From Linnemannia hyalina (Eukaryota > Mortierellomycota > Mortierellomycetes > Mortierellales > Mortierellaceae): DNA of 64,000 nt. The position numbers and the translations under genes are program-made. Of the stretch, positions 12,712 through 24,938 are shown piece after piece. The stretch's first letter is position 1. Each line of letters starts with the position of its first letter. The stretch covers positions 1,760,221 to 1,824,220 of the forward strand of contig JAHRHY010000014.1 in NCBI GenBank assembly GCA_019671135.1. Direction: 5' to 3'. The notes under the pieces are model-generated. The model ran no database searches. It was not told the DNA's origin and saw only the letters and a program-made list of their open reading frames with translations.

Positions 12712-12815
12712 TGTGTGTGTGTGAGTGTGTGTGAGAGAGAGAAAGAGAGAGAAAGGGGGAGAGAGAAAAAGGGAGAGAGAGAGAGAGAAAGGGAGAAAGG
12801 GGGAGAGAGAGAGAG
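12641..12815 (+). repeat. (GT)n/(GA)n microsatellite
   Basis: A GTGT-rich run at about 12661-12732 passes into a GAGA-rich run to about 12815. It produces spurious frames on both strands. Confidence 0.9.
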
Positions 12816-12891
12816 GTCAGGATTGCCACTCGATAACATAGTGTACCGTTGCCCCAAAAGAGAAGAACTACCATTGAGTCTAAGTGGAAGC

Positions 12892-13440
12892 TGCATTTTT
12901 AATCCGAAAGGAACCCTATCGGAGACCACATTCTACCACCAGGGCTTTCTCTTGTCGATCACGAGAGAGCCAAGGCTATGAAAATAACAAGCAGCGGTCG
13001 CGTTTGTCACAGACACGGCACGCAGTGCTTAGGTTCTCCTCAAAGAATGTGGTACTACACGTAGACCACAAAGCCCGCAGACAGTGTGGTTTAGTTCCAC
13101 GAGGTTGTCCCAACAACATGACCAATGATCCTGAGAGCCTTGTCCAGTCTCAATGACGAAAAAAAACAAGTACGCGAAAAGCGAAGGGCTGCTTCTTTAA
13201 CCCGAAAGGAACCCTATCGGGCACCACATCTCAACACCAAGACCCTCTCTTGTCATTGACGAAAGAGCCAAAGCTATGGCACAGCAGAACTGTGGATGTG
13301 ACAGTGATGCAATGTCATCCTGTCAACCCAAAAAATGTGGTACAACATTACAAGGCCCGCAGACAATGCAATTCTCCCTTCACAAAGTTACACCAGCAAC
13401 ATGACCAATGATCCTGGAGACCGGGTCATTCGCAAAACAT
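12892..13440 (+). repeat. Diverged tandem duplication, ~300-bp period
   Basis: Two copies, roughly 12892-13141 and 13196-13440, share landmarks in the same order. These are CCGAAAGGAACCCTATCGG, CTCTCTTGTC followed by GAGAGCCAAGGCTATG, AATGTGGTAC, AAGCCCGCAGACA and AACATGACCAATGATCCTG. They differ by many substitutions and indels, so the duplication is old. No coding frame is conserved between them. It could be a repeat relic or part of the RNase gene's upstream region. Confidence 0.7.
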
Positions 13441-13819
13441 GTACTCGTATTTTCTGTAGCTCTTCTCCTCAAACCTCGTTTAAGCCTGATACCTGCCTTT
13501 GGAGTCTTCTTGATCTTGATTGAGTCGTGAAATCGCATGGAGGGGAGCTGAGTGAAATGGATCGAGAGAAAAAGTTGGGTCGTTACAGGTCAACGGGCGC
13601 CGTAATGACGTCACCGAAGTGGCCATTGTATATACATCAATTCACAACAAGGAAACAAGAAAACGTACCTGCTTCTTTGCTCATTCTACACTCGAGTCCC
13701 CACCACTACCTCGTCCACCATCAGCAAAAGGCCTCTCAGGAATTGGACGACAGGGAAAGACAGCGCACCAACTCAACACTCCAACGCTCACCCAGTCAAT
13801 CGAAAAATTATAGAGCAGG

Positions 13820-16800
13820 ATGCACAGGATATCTTTCCCGGGACGACCTCTTGTCAGATCGTATCAGCCACCTCTCGGCAAGAACTGCGGCTTCAGGACT
13901 TCGGCCTTGGTTTCAAGAGAATACCAGAGACAAATCGAAAAGTCAAGCTTGCTCTCACCGCGCTTATCCAAGGACAAGAATACTCATCGTCACACTGACA
14001 AGCACAGCGACTTTTTCGCATCCAAAGATCACTCCTCTCGACAGCCGTTCCTGCGAAGCAAGTTTGACTCCGATCGATCCACCTTTGCCAGGCAAACAGG
14101 ACCACCACCCAAGAGGAACAGGGACCTTACACCTTCTCAGGAATTCATGGAGGAACGCAACAGAACGCTTTCATGGGCCCGTCAAATGTCGGAGAGAAAC
14201 GCACGCCAGGACTTGGAGGCGAAGCGGAAGGCGGCAATGAGACTGAAGGACAAGGGCGAAGCACCAAAGCCAGTCTATACCTACCGGTCTCCCAAGCTCG
14301 TCCCCGGAGATGTTGCCGAGCTCTTTGGTGCAGAATCTATCCAAAACCGCGCGGTCCTCCCGGGTGACTTCGTCGAGATTCGCAAGTAAGTTCATCGGCT
14401 ATTGTGATATGTTTGTTTGACAGCATATACACTCGGGATTCATATTCCACCACATTGTAGAACAGGCCATTGGACCAGAGCAACCGGTAGTTGTTGCCTG
14501 TTTGTCACTAACAAGCCAACGACAATACAAACTACATAATAAACCTCTAACTTAACTCTCGTCACAATGAAATATTAGAGGTGGAGCTGCAATCTGTGGA
14601 ATCTACACCCAAAGCTTTGATCAGGCAGAGGACAGGCTACAATCGACCAGTATCGTACAGGGCGATCAAGTACTAGGCCACAGGACTGCAGACGTCGTCT
14701 TTCGCATTCCTGGATATATTTTTCGAGACAACGTCAAAGCCAAGCTGGGACATTGGGACATCGCCGCCAACCCCACGACTCCGCCACAAGGCACTGGAAA
14801 GGTCGTATCGGCTTTCGCGGATCAGGCCAGCTTGCTGATGGGTACCTTTTATACCCGCTTCAACACCCTCTACGATACCTTTTGGCATGGCCGCAAGCAA
14901 ACGATGCTCACTACACCGGAGGCAGCTCGATATGTGTTTGGCAAAGAGGACAGCAACAGTAGCCCACTGACGCTACAGGAACTCTATGCCACCCACGTCT
15001 TTCTCACTCAGGACAGCAGTTTGACGAGATTTGTCCCATCGGCTGCTGTTCGATGGACAGGAGAGTTTACGATCCGTCGGCCTCAGGAAGTTTTGCTGGC
15101 AGAGACAGTAATTGATTGGGTGCGAAAGGACGACCCTCGAGTGTTTCAGTTCATACAAAAGGCCAAGGAGCTGGTGGAAGGCAGCCGGAGAGGCGACAGA
15201 TCTGGCTGGAAGGCGACGAAGTTCACAGACTCGGATCGTACGCTGATCGAGTTTGTGCGTCAGACGGCGATCAGCGGGTACAGCGATCTGTTTGGTGTGC
15301 CACAGCTGGCTTACCTTCCTCGCCTGCTGAGACCCTTGGGCATATATGACGACATTGATCCCAGGACGGCGTTTGAGTTTTTGACGGAGATTGGGGTGTG
15401 GCCAAGGTGGTATAACATGGAAATCAACCGATCGGCAATTTCGCTCACCAGCGGAGGTGTGGAAGAGCAGGCCATTATTGCCAGGATTCAAAGCCTACAT
15501 CCAGAATCGCTGCAGCAAGACTTTGATAAAGATTTGGCACGCCTCCAGCAGGAATCCTCATCAACTAATGCAACAACTCTCAAGGGTGCAGACGTTAGCA
15601 AAGGCGAGACCAACAGCAGGAGCCCATTGGTGCTGGAAAGCCCTACGGAGATGTACAAGCATGATCCATGCGATGCCATTCGCCACGACTTTGGTCACCA
15701 GCCCATTTACGCCATTGACGACCCCTCGGCTTCGGAACTGGACGACGCATTTTCGATCGAACCCGTGCCAGTGACGACATTGACGCCCGAGCCATCCACT
15801 TGGGTTCATGTCCATGTTGCCGACCCAACATCCATCCTCCCTCCGCTCCATGAGATGGCGACACTTGCCAGCGAGAGGGTCCAGACGACGTACCTTCCTG
15901 AGGGCACTTGGCCAATGCTTCCTCGCGCCTTAACAGAGGAAACGCTTAGTCTCAAGAACGACGGTCGGCCCAAAAAGGTCATGACATTCTCCGCACGACT
16001 TCAGGATAGCAACGGTGGGATTCTGGAATACAAGGTTCGCCCAGGGATCGTCAGGAAAGTTGTCACCCTCAACTATGACGACGTGGACGATGTCATTGCC
16101 TGGGATCGAGTTCATGGCGGTCGTGCCGAGGGAAACCGCGTCCGTTCGTCCTTTATGACCATGCCGGAAGACCGTGCGCTGGAACGCACGTATTACCGCT
16201 CCACCAAGGGTAGTGTTTCCACCGATGACACTGCATTGGTCAAGGAATTGAACCATCTTCAATCGGTTGCTCAAAGACACACCGATGCCCGACTCCGGAG
16301 AGGAGCTTTCAATTTCTCTCTTGGACGACCCATGATCGAGCTCACCCCGTATCCCGTGCCGCGTGTCGCTGAGGGAGACTGGCAAGGGCCAATCGACTAC
16401 TCGCACAGTCCTCTTTGGCAGGAGCCTCAGATCACAGTTCGGCTCGACCCAGCCTTTGCATCGCCTTCAAGATTGATGGTAGCAGAGTACATGATCATGG
16501 CGGGACGTGTCGCATCGATGTTTGCGCAGGAGAAAGGACTGCCGACCCTTTTCAGGAACCAACCTGCACCCGCGGAAAAGTACCGGGAGGCCTTTGAGGA
16601 GACGATCCGCACCAAGACTAACCCTCGAACAGGCATCCTGAACATGGTCGATATGCTCCCCTTGCGGCCATACATTGCTGGTGCGGAAATCTCGACGAAT
16701 CCCTTGGGCCATTGGTCGATGGGTATTCACGACGGCTACTGCAAGGTGACCTCTCCTCTGCGGCGATACTCGGATATGATTGCCCATTGGCAGATGAAGG

Positions 16801-17198
16801 GTGCTCTCCTTAACAAACATGCGTCATCGTCGACCTCCGCTATCGTCACGACTCCTCCTATCTTCAGTCTCGATACGTTGTCACCACTTGCAGGAGTGAT
16901 CAGAGATCGGGAGCGCATGCTGGGTATGCTGGAAGCCCGGTCGGTGAAGTACTGGCTCTTTGAGATGCTGCGTCGCCGGATCGATGGTGGCATGTCCACA
17001 GTATTCGACGGGATCATCCTCAATCCTACCGCAGACGGATACAACGTGATCTCAACTCTATTGGGCTTTCAGACGGTGGTGAAAGCTGAGCCTGGCGTTA
17101 TGGGGGCGAGCAAGATTGGCGACCGTGTCATCTTTGAGGTGGATAATTGCAACCCTCAGCGGCCCTACATTGGAGGTCGTCATTTGTCTATGGCATAG
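13820..17198 (+). CDS. RNB-family (RNase II/DSS1-like) 3'-5' exoribonuclease, probably mitochondrial
   Basis: Two exons, join(13820..14385, 14579..17198), 1061 residues. The 193-bp intron has a GTAAGTTC donor and an ATTAG acceptor and joins IRK to GGAAICGIY. The first ~45 residues are basic, Ser/Arg-rich and nearly free of acids, as in a mitochondrial presequence. The RNB catalytic domain starts with HQPIYAIDDPSASELDDAFS (about 563-582), holding the Asp cluster that binds the catalytic metals. It continues through GRPKKVMTFSARL, SPLWQEPQITVRL and the conserved C-terminal motif CKVTSPLRRYSDMIAHWQ (about 909-926). Length and architecture fit fungal Dss1/CYT-4 subunits of the mitochondrial RNA degradosome. 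It should degrade mitochondrial RNA processively, normally with the helicase Suv3, which is not in this window. Confidence 0.9.
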
Positions 17199-18627
17199 GT
17201 ACTTTTTTAATATGGCATTGTAAATTAAAGTCATCAGTTGTTTTGCACTTTTGTTAACCTGATCGCTTGAGCCCCATGTACACTGTTAATAAGTCTCTAT
17301 TACCAACTGGGCCTTGAGGCGATCGATGTACGACAGGACTGTCTCGGCACCTGTCCAACCTGAAAACTCGATGTATGGGAAGGCATTGGAACCATACTCC
17401 TTGATGCCGTCGCCGCTGCTCATCGCCCAATGGTGAGTCCAGACACCCGGAAAGGACATTTTGACCGAGCGCATGATTCAAAGCAATTAGGAAAAGTGGT
17501 GTCGGACTCTGCCTCATCGCAAAGGCGGGGATTATTGTCGGAGGTAGCTTTGATTGGCCCGTCGGAGAGCGCTTTGTCTCTCAGTGATTTAGTGTTTGGG
17601 TGGATTTGTGGAGAAGGAGGAAATCGCGGCACATATTGTTTTTTGGGGTTGTGGAAAGTATCCAAACAAACACATGTACATGTACATACAGTGTTTATGT
17701 TACCGGGCCAGGTAATCCCACTAAGTACAGCGAATGGAATAAGTCCCTGGCTCAACCCCGACGGCTTATCCTTATTCCTCCACATGTCCCTTTTTTACTT
17801 TGTCAAAAAAACCCCCCGATTGTGCACAAATCCTCTGCGAACTTTAAATCGTCAATATTGAGTCCGATGATCGGCATGAACAGTGGAGATTTATAGGCCT
17901 CTGATGGCCCTCAAGCCATGTAGTTCTTATCGGCTGTTTGAATTCAAAGAAAGGGAGTTGTTATTCGGTGAGTTAGGTGTTACTTAGTGATACTGCTGTA
18001 CATATGCACATATCCACACAAATAAGAGACGGACCAGAGGGACCAGATATTCGACACTCCGGGCCGGACGATTGCGTTGAAACCTACTTTGGCCACACAT
18101 GTATGGTTTATGTGCGTCTACAAACAATGAGCTTTTCCTCAGGTCAGCTAAGCTTGGATATAACATAGAAAAACACTCGCCTGATTGACCGATCGAGCCA
18201 AGCCCTGTCGAGCCCGGAAAGGCCGATGTGACCCCAACCAAAAACAAGAGGGAAAAAAGTGACAAACGTACCTTTGCCTTCTTGCTTCTCTCGAAGAGTC
18301 CGTGGGTGTTTTTTTTTTATTATTATGACTCGTCAGCCTATTGAGACCGTTCAGTCGTGGAGGAGCTAAGAATTGCTCCACAAGTCTTTGCCACTGCTCT
18401 CTCTCTTATCCACATATTCGAACGCAGTACAGTACACATTCTAACCGCCCGTTTAACTCTCATCCCAGCTGACAGGGGCTAACGTTGATTCGATAGCATA
18501 ATCGAAAGAAGGAAACATCCCTGACTTTCGAGATGGTAGGACAGCACAATGAATCCGCTCTTACTAACCATAAGCAAAGTTGCAAACACAATTCATAAAA
18601 GCTGAAGAAGAGGGAGGTGGGAAAAGG
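17199..18627. other. Intergenic, no confident gene
   Basis: A 62-codon minus-strand frame (17286-17474) with balanced composition (FPGVWTHHWAMSSGDG, YIEFSGWTGAETVLSY) may be a stranded piece of a gene. A stop lies just upstream of its ATG and I find no acceptor, so I do not call it. The rest holds short low-complexity frames only. The stretch close to 18600 is the promoter side of the permease gene. Confidence 0.4.
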
Positions 18628-18634
18628 TATAAAA
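18628..18634 (+). promoter_or_regulatory. TATA box of the MFS permease gene
   Basis: TATAAAA lies about 200 bp before the ATG at 18834. A C/T-rich leader, typical of fungal transcription starts, intervenes. Confidence 0.6.
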
Positions 18635-18833
18635 GAACTGCACCTATTCGTCCTTTTGCCCACCATCTTCAAGATCACTTTCGTCTTCATCCTCATCCTC
18701 CACCACTCACTCACTTCACCCTGCCCTCGCACATTATATATACTTCTTCACCCTTCTTGTATATTCTTTATTATTTATTAATTTCCTCACCCAAGTTCCA
18801 TCCTCTCAACTCGACTCTTACCAACTTAACATA

Positions 18834-20458
18834 ATGTCAGAAAAGCAAGAGCACGTTGATGTCCTTGAGGAGAAGGCCATTGGCCAGGTTGCAGAATTCG
18901 ATCCTGACAGTCTAGCCATCCGCACCCTCAAGCGCAAACTCGACTACCGCCTCGTTCCCATTTGGTCGCTTCTGTACCTCTTCAGTTTCCTGGATCGCTC
19001 CAACATTGGCAATGCTCGAATTGCAGGTCTGGAACAAGACCTTAAATTGACCGGCACTGAGTTCAACATGACCTTGACCATCTTTTTCTTTGGCTACATC
19101 TTGTTCGAGGTCCCTTCGAACATTATGGTAAGGAAGAAGGAACATAAAAGTGATCATTCACTTTGCTCTCACCGGAAATTGAAATCTAGGATTGTACCTG
19201 GGACCCTGCATTCATTTTCAAGAAAAATTACCCCTATTCTCCTCCACAAATGAATACTAAAACGCACTTTTCCTTCCTGTTGAACCTTTTCAATTAGCTC
19301 AAGAAGGTCGGCCCCAGGCTGTGGATCGCTATCATCATGATCGTCTGGGCCATCATCATGATGTCCATGGCCGCCGTCAAGAACTATGGCGGCCTCCTCG
19401 CCGCTCGCTTCTTCCTCGGCCTCGCTGAAGCCGGCCTCGTTCCTGGCGTCATCTTCATGGTCTCGACCTTCTACACCCGCAGAGAGCTCGCCACCCGCAA
19501 CGGCCTCTGGTTCTCCATGGCCACTTTTAGCGGCGCTTTTGGAGGTATCCTCGCCTACGGTATCTCTAAGCTCCACGGCAAGGGCGGTCTCTTGGGTTGG
19601 CAGTGGATCTTTATCATCGAGGGCGCCGCTACTTTAGCCGTCTGTCTCGTCGCTTGGTTTGGTTTGGCCGACTCTCCCGAGAAGGCCATGTTCCTGACTC
19701 CCGAGGAGCGTCTCCTGGCTGCCGAGCGCCTCCGCATCGACGCCGGCCCTGCTACTGAGACTGAATTCTCCTGGTCCCAAGCCCGATTGGCCTTGACGGA
19801 CTGGCAGACCTATGCCTACATTGTCGGATATATCTGTGGCTCGATCCCATTATATGCCATGTCGCTCTTCATCCCCTCCATTGTTCTCCAATTCAAGTAT
19901 AGTGTTGTCACCACCCAGATCATGACTGCCCCCGCCTTTGCCGCTGCCACGGTCACCACCATACTCTGTGCCATGTCTTCAGACCGCTTCCGCGAGCGTG
20001 GCTTGCACTGCTTCGTGCCCTCAGTTGTCGGCTGCATCGGCTTCATCCTGCTTATCGTCACCAAGGACTCATCCGTGGCTGCCCGCTATGTGTCCCTGAC
20101 CGTCACCTGCTGCGGCGTCTTCTCCTCGGCCCCAGCTATGTTCGCTTGGTTCTCGGGCAACATTGGCGGTCACTCCAAGCGCGCCGTGGCTATTGGGTTG
20201 ATTGTATCCTTGGGATGCATCGGTGGCGCGATCGGATCGCAGGTGTACCGCCCTAGTGATGCTGCTGGTGGATACGTCCGTGGTCATACCATTAGTGCCT
20301 GCTTGTGCGGTGCTGCGGCGATCATGTCCTTGGTTTCCAAGACGATATACACCCTGATCAACAAGCGCCGCGCTAACTTCACGCCTGAGGAGTACGCCCG
20401 TGCCTGTCAGGGCAAGAATCTGCTGGACAAGCATCCCGACTTTAGATACCAGACTTAA
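18834..20458 (+). CDS. MFS permease of the anion:cation symporter (Dal5/Tna1-like) family
   Basis: join(18834..19127, 19298..20458), 484 residues. The 170-bp intron splits AACATTATG from CTCAAGAAGG, phase 0. Family signs are FLDRSNIGNARIAGL in TM1, FFFGYILFEVPSNIML ahead of KKVGPRLW, RFFLGLAEAGLVPGVIF, WIFIIEGAATL and ADSPEKAMFLTPEE in the central loop. About twelve hydrophobic segments are visible, with cytosolic N- and C-tails (KHPDF near the end). This family imports organic anions such as allantoate, nicotinate, pantothenate or sugar acids across the plasma membrane using a cation gradient; the sequence does not tell which. A TATAAAA box stands upstream, and AATAATAAAG lies about 50 bp after the stop as a poly(A) signal. 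Confidence 0.9.
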
Positions 20459-20656
20459 AGTGTCTTTGTTTCGCTTCCTGTATACCATTTTTATTGTCAA
20501 GAGCGAAAATAATAAAGAACAGTTATTTCACGTATCTCCTCAATGTTAGCGAGCTGAGTTCATTTCTCACTGTGAAAGATTCATTCACCAACCTTGAAGT
20601 CGAAAAAAGAAAAAATTGAAAAAAAGAGATGGGTAAAAAATTGGCAGCGCTACGTT

Positions 20657-23590
20657 TTATGTCATTCGTTCCCACAGAAGCACGATCATGGGCGATGGCG
20701 CTTTGTATTCGATATTGAAAACAGACCCAACCACAGAGGATCTTTGGTCGCGAGGACAGATCAGCAAGCGTATCCTTTGAGCCAGGCGGTCTCCGACGAC
20801 CCCAACATGTGGTGTCTGTATCGCGCCCAGATATACTTGTGATATCCGTCGGGTATTGGTTCTTGTAAGTTGTGTGAGAAGGTCGTCTCGTACACGCTTC
20901 GATTTACTGGAGAGTCGGCGCTTGTATGCCACCTTGAGCTTGTTGTTCTCGTCTATCTCCAGCGCGAACAGGTCTCCAATCCGTGCGGTGAGGGTGGTGT
21001 TGTTGTCATCCGTCGAAGGGAACCACCATTCCAGCGGGTTCTCCAGAAAAGTGGTCGAATCTGGAAGTCCTGCCTGCATGGTGGGTGCCTTGAGCGGGGG
21101 GGGAGTGTGCTGGCTGTTTTGACTAGTTGCAGAAGGTGGGGGAAATGTTTAAGTTGTTGGTGGAGTTGGTGCTCCTGGGGGGTTCAGCATAAAGGATAGG
21201 CGGAGGGTGGACTTCGTCTTCCAGAGAAGGAGATCCAGAACAATGTCCTTCCCCCAGAATACTGACGTAGTTGTGGCGTTGCGAGGGTGCTTGATGAGGA
21301 ACGTCTGCTGCTGCCTGGCCGGACCAATAACCCCAAGGCCGCCGTTGTCGAGGGGTGGTGATAACTTTCCATGATGCTGTGGGTTTGAAAGGGCAAACAA
21401 ATCGTGTGATGGCCTGTCTGATTTTGGATAGGAAGGAGGTAGGGAATGGAGTAACCCACGCGAGGTGCCAAAGGCGGGAGAGGATAAGGGCATTGACGAT
21501 GGTAGCGCGTCCTAGGACCGAAAGGGAACGAGCTGAATGCATGTTGATCCCTGCCTTGATTTTGCCGAGTATTTTGTTCCAGAATGTTGTTGCCTGCTCT
21601 CTGCAAATTTTTTTTGGAAAGCCAGGGTAGGTGAGTGCTTCATTTATTGTGCTGTCGTGCCATTGTAGGTGGAGAGAGGTGAGGTGTGCCTTGAGGATCG
21701 GGTCTGAGAAGGTAGACATTAGAAAGGCAACCGTTTTGTTAAGGTTGACTCGTGCGTTTGAGGCGTTCCCATATAAACTTAGAGCCCTGTTCAAAGCCTC
21801 TCATTCCTGTACTGAAGCGACGAGCGTCATAAGGTCGTCAGCGTAGGCTCCCAGTTTGACTGGCTCTGGGCGTTGCAACATGTTGATTCCTCGAATGAGA
21901 GGTGACGATTGGATATGGGCGAGTAGTGGTTCAAACGCTAGATTGAAGAGGAGGGGGGATAGTGGGTCGCCCCCCTGGACTGAGAGATCGGGTCCGATAT
22001 ATAGCCGTTGATGTGAGAGATATTTGAGTGGAAAAAAAAGAGGGTCAAGATGCTCCTGATGACTTGTTGGGGGAAGCCAAATCTCTCCATCACCATCTCC
22101 AGGTAGTCTGGGTGAACCCTATCATAGGCCATTTCCTGGTCCAGTACAACTCCGACATGCTTCAGCTTCCTGTTCCTGCAGTAGTCGCGGAGATTGGTAA
22201 GGACCATGCCATTGTCGGCAATATGCCGACCAGCCGTAGATCCTGTCTGGTGCTGGCCCGCTAAAGTGCGTGTAAGGTTGGAGTCGGAGTATGATCAGCT
22301 TTGTAAACATCTTGACGTCGCAGTTGATGAGCGACAGCGGACGCCTATTGGATAGTTGTGGGGCTTCGCCTTTCTTGTAAAGCAGGATCATGACCGTGTA
22401 TTGCCAGGACTGGGGAAAGTTGATTCCAGCAAGGCCTCGCTAAGGATGTTGACAAGGAGATGGCGAGTCCAGGCGATTGTGAGGATGTGGCGATATAGCT
22501 CAAAGGGCAGTCCATCTTGTCCAGAGCCCTTGAGAGGGAGGTCTCTACTATAATAGCCTCAAGTTCGGTCTCTGTTATCCTGGCCATTGTCTCTTTGTCC
22601 GAGGGGGAGAGGAGGGAAGTGGCAGGAAGGGAATCCAGCAGTTGTTGAGTGGCGTTCCTGTCCGAGGGGTCTGGGGTGTACAACTCCCTATAGTATTCGG
22701 CTGCCACTTGTACTCGTTCCTCTGCCGTTGTGGACAAGGAGTTTTCTGTAGGGTTGTGTAGCGCGGGGACGAGGTGCTTACTGTAGCGTTCTGCAATCGC
22801 CCTGAAAACGTATCCAGTGTTAGCCTCCCCTTGCTCTCTCCAGGTGGTGCCCGACCGAAGAGCGTGAAGGTCCAGTTCTTCTATCGTTTGCTGTTGGAGG
22901 AGTTCCAGTTCGTCTAAATCTTGGGCAAGAGAGGCTTTGGTGGTGCCGGAGGATTGAGGTAGATCGAAGAGAACGGCCTGGCGAACGTTGTTGAGGTCGC
23001 GTATTGTTGTATGTTGTTCGCGACGAGTAGAGGTTGATTGTTTGGTGCAAAAACGTTTGATCTCGTCCTTGACTCTGTCCCAGTATTGTTGTCGAGTCCC
23101 GGACGGTTGGGGCTCTTCAGGGTCGAGAGGTGTAAGTCCAGTGCGGATAAGAACTTAGCATTGTCCAGGATCCGTGTGTTCATACGCCATAGCCCACGAC
23201 CCGTCCTTGGCGCTAAGCTGGGAGTCAAGGTTAGCGTCAACATGTCGTGGTCCGAAAAAGGATCCCACATATCTGTTCAGGGTTCGAAGTCTGAGAGAAG
23301 AGAGAAAAAGAGGATAGAATATAGTCGATGGTGGTTCTGCTTTTATTTCCAGAGTGAATAAAGTGGGGATGGGAGTGGTATAGGGATGAGTGATGCAGTT
23401 GATGAGATGGGTGTTAATCCGAGGGTGGGTGCAACGGCGATGGTGTTGGCAGTTAAGGTCACCCAGGAGGAGGATGTTGGGGGGAGGGGAAAGGAAGAAG
23501 GGGAGGGAGAGGCAGTCTTGAAAGAAGAGTATTCTTTCTTTTCTCTTTGCAGGGGGCATACACTCCTTTTTGCGAAAAGGCCCACGTTTC
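20657..23590 (-). mobile_element. 5'-truncated, frameshifted LINE-type non-LTR retrotransposon
   Basis: Read on the minus strand, domains appear in LINE order across several frames. The endonuclease C-terminal part has ILLLGDLNCQ (about 23480), SRTTIDYIL (about 23330) and DPFSDHDMLTL (about 23260). The reverse transcriptase has NRRPLSLINCDVKMFTKL (about 22340), NGMVLTNLRDYCRNRKLKHV (about 22200), DQEMAYDRVHPDYL and LGAYADDLM (about 21845). The thumb/connection has NLNKTVAFLMS and GRATIVNALILSRLWH, then GGLGVIGPARQQQ. A C-terminal region (21079-20657) follows. Frame changes and stops break it in at least five places, so it is dead. The first ORF and the N-terminal half of the endonuclease are missing. 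The left limit adjoins a hairpin element. Confidence 0.85.
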
Positions 23591-23781
23591 ACAGTAAAAT
23601 GTGGACCTTTTCCACTGAATTGAAAATATAAGGGGTGTTATTCAGTCCTATCTATGCTTGGATTTACGGATCACGAGGTTGACCGAGAGGTAGCGTGGCT
23701 TGAGTTCCGTAAATCCAATCATAGATAACTGGACTGAATAACACCCCTTATATTTTTAATTCAGTGGAAAAGGAGTGTAGG
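23559..23781. mobile_element. MITE-like palindromic element
   Basis: Inverted arms start at CCTTTTCCACTGAATTGAAA (23605) and end at its complement near 23772. The core CAATCATAGATA faces TATCTATGCTTGG around a ~60-bp centre. Shorter outer complements (ACACTCCTTTT at 23559, AAAAGGAGTGT at 23768) extend it. It is non-coding and abuts the truncated end of the LINE. Confidence 0.7.
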
Positions 23782-24656
23782 TTTTAGGTTTTGTCACTTT
23801 TGTGGTTAAGTCATGATGAATAAGGAGAATCCATAGAAAAAGGGCAATACCGCAATGATTGGACAGAGACGAGACATCTTTTCCGTTATATAGTGTTGAA
23901 AAATCGAGACATGAAGTCGAGGTGACGAGATGTTTTTACAGAGGTTGGACGTATCGTAGAAACTGAATGAAAAGAACTAATTACGGAGAGGCAGTCGCAA
24001 CACCTCCGATCAGAGGATTGTTCAAGTGCGACAAATATTCTGTGCTATAGCCCTCTCGTTACATGCTCACCTCAGAAAAATAATTCCCCACACCTCTCAG
24101 TTGCATAATTGGTCCCAGCTTTGCACAATGCTTCAAGGTCCATATGCAATAGGCAGGGACTAAAAATCGGGGTAGGGCGAACAGGCTGTCGTTTTGGCTC
24201 TAGAAACGTTGGGTAATGATGCTGGTAAAATAATGCCATGGATCTTGACCAACAAGGCGTCGGGGACATTGTTGACTCACTTGTTGGACAGCCCTTCAAG
24301 TAACAGTCTGCAAGCATTAACGCGCTCGGCAGAAGGAATCTTCATCTTCGCTAGAATTCTACTCCGATATGACATCATCATGCCACCAACCTTACTTCAC
24401 CGCCGCCAACATTCGATCCTTCTTTGTGCAAATCGACCATTGGCATAAAAACCTAAAGAAGCTCTTACCATCGTACAAATCGTACCCACCATGCCCCTAG
24501 CTAGTCCCTTAGTCTTGGTATGTTCACTCTTTATTAAAGTACGGTACACAGTTTTACAGTAGGTTCCTCGTTCCATCTGTTCTTCCCCCACTTTCGCCCT
24601 CGTTCTTAATCAAGCGCGGCCCCGACTTGGTTGCAGAGGAGCGCATAGAAGTTTAT
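23782..24656. other. Intergenic, nothing recognised
   Basis: Only short frames without domains occur. I find no RNA gene or repeat structure here. Confidence 0.5.
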
Positions 24657-24845
24657 TCACGACTGCGTTGATAATTATTAGACGCATAGTACTGTAGTTA
24701 TGACTGAGGAGGAACTTTACTCACGATTACGTGGTTTACAATGATTAAACGGAGTTGTAACTATGACTGAAAGGTTGTTTGCTAACGATTACGTGGTTCA
24801 TAGTAGTTAAACGTATTCGTAATTATGACCGAAGAGGTCGTTTTC
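24657..24845 (+). repeat. Three tandem ~63-bp repeats upstream of the dehydrogenase gene
   Basis: Units begin at 24657, 24721 and 24783 with TCACGAYTRCGTKG or TAACGATTACGTGG. Each continues with a TAGTTAAAC/ATGATTAAAC core and (G)TAATTATGACYGA(A/G)GAGG. The last unit ends about 15 bp before the TATA box, so these may be upstream activating sites. Confidence 0.75.
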
Positions 24846-24858
24846 TTCCTAATTATCG

Positions 24859-24867
24859 ATATATAAA
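24859..24867 (+). promoter_or_regulatory. TATA box of the dehydrogenase gene
   Basis: TATATAAAT lies about 75 bp before the ATG at 24939, in a short A/T-rich leader. Confidence 0.65.
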
Positions 24868-24938
24868 TCCCAAGTTCTACAGTCCATCTGCACCATAATA
24901 CACTCACATTCTTCCATACAACATACAACTCTATAAAA

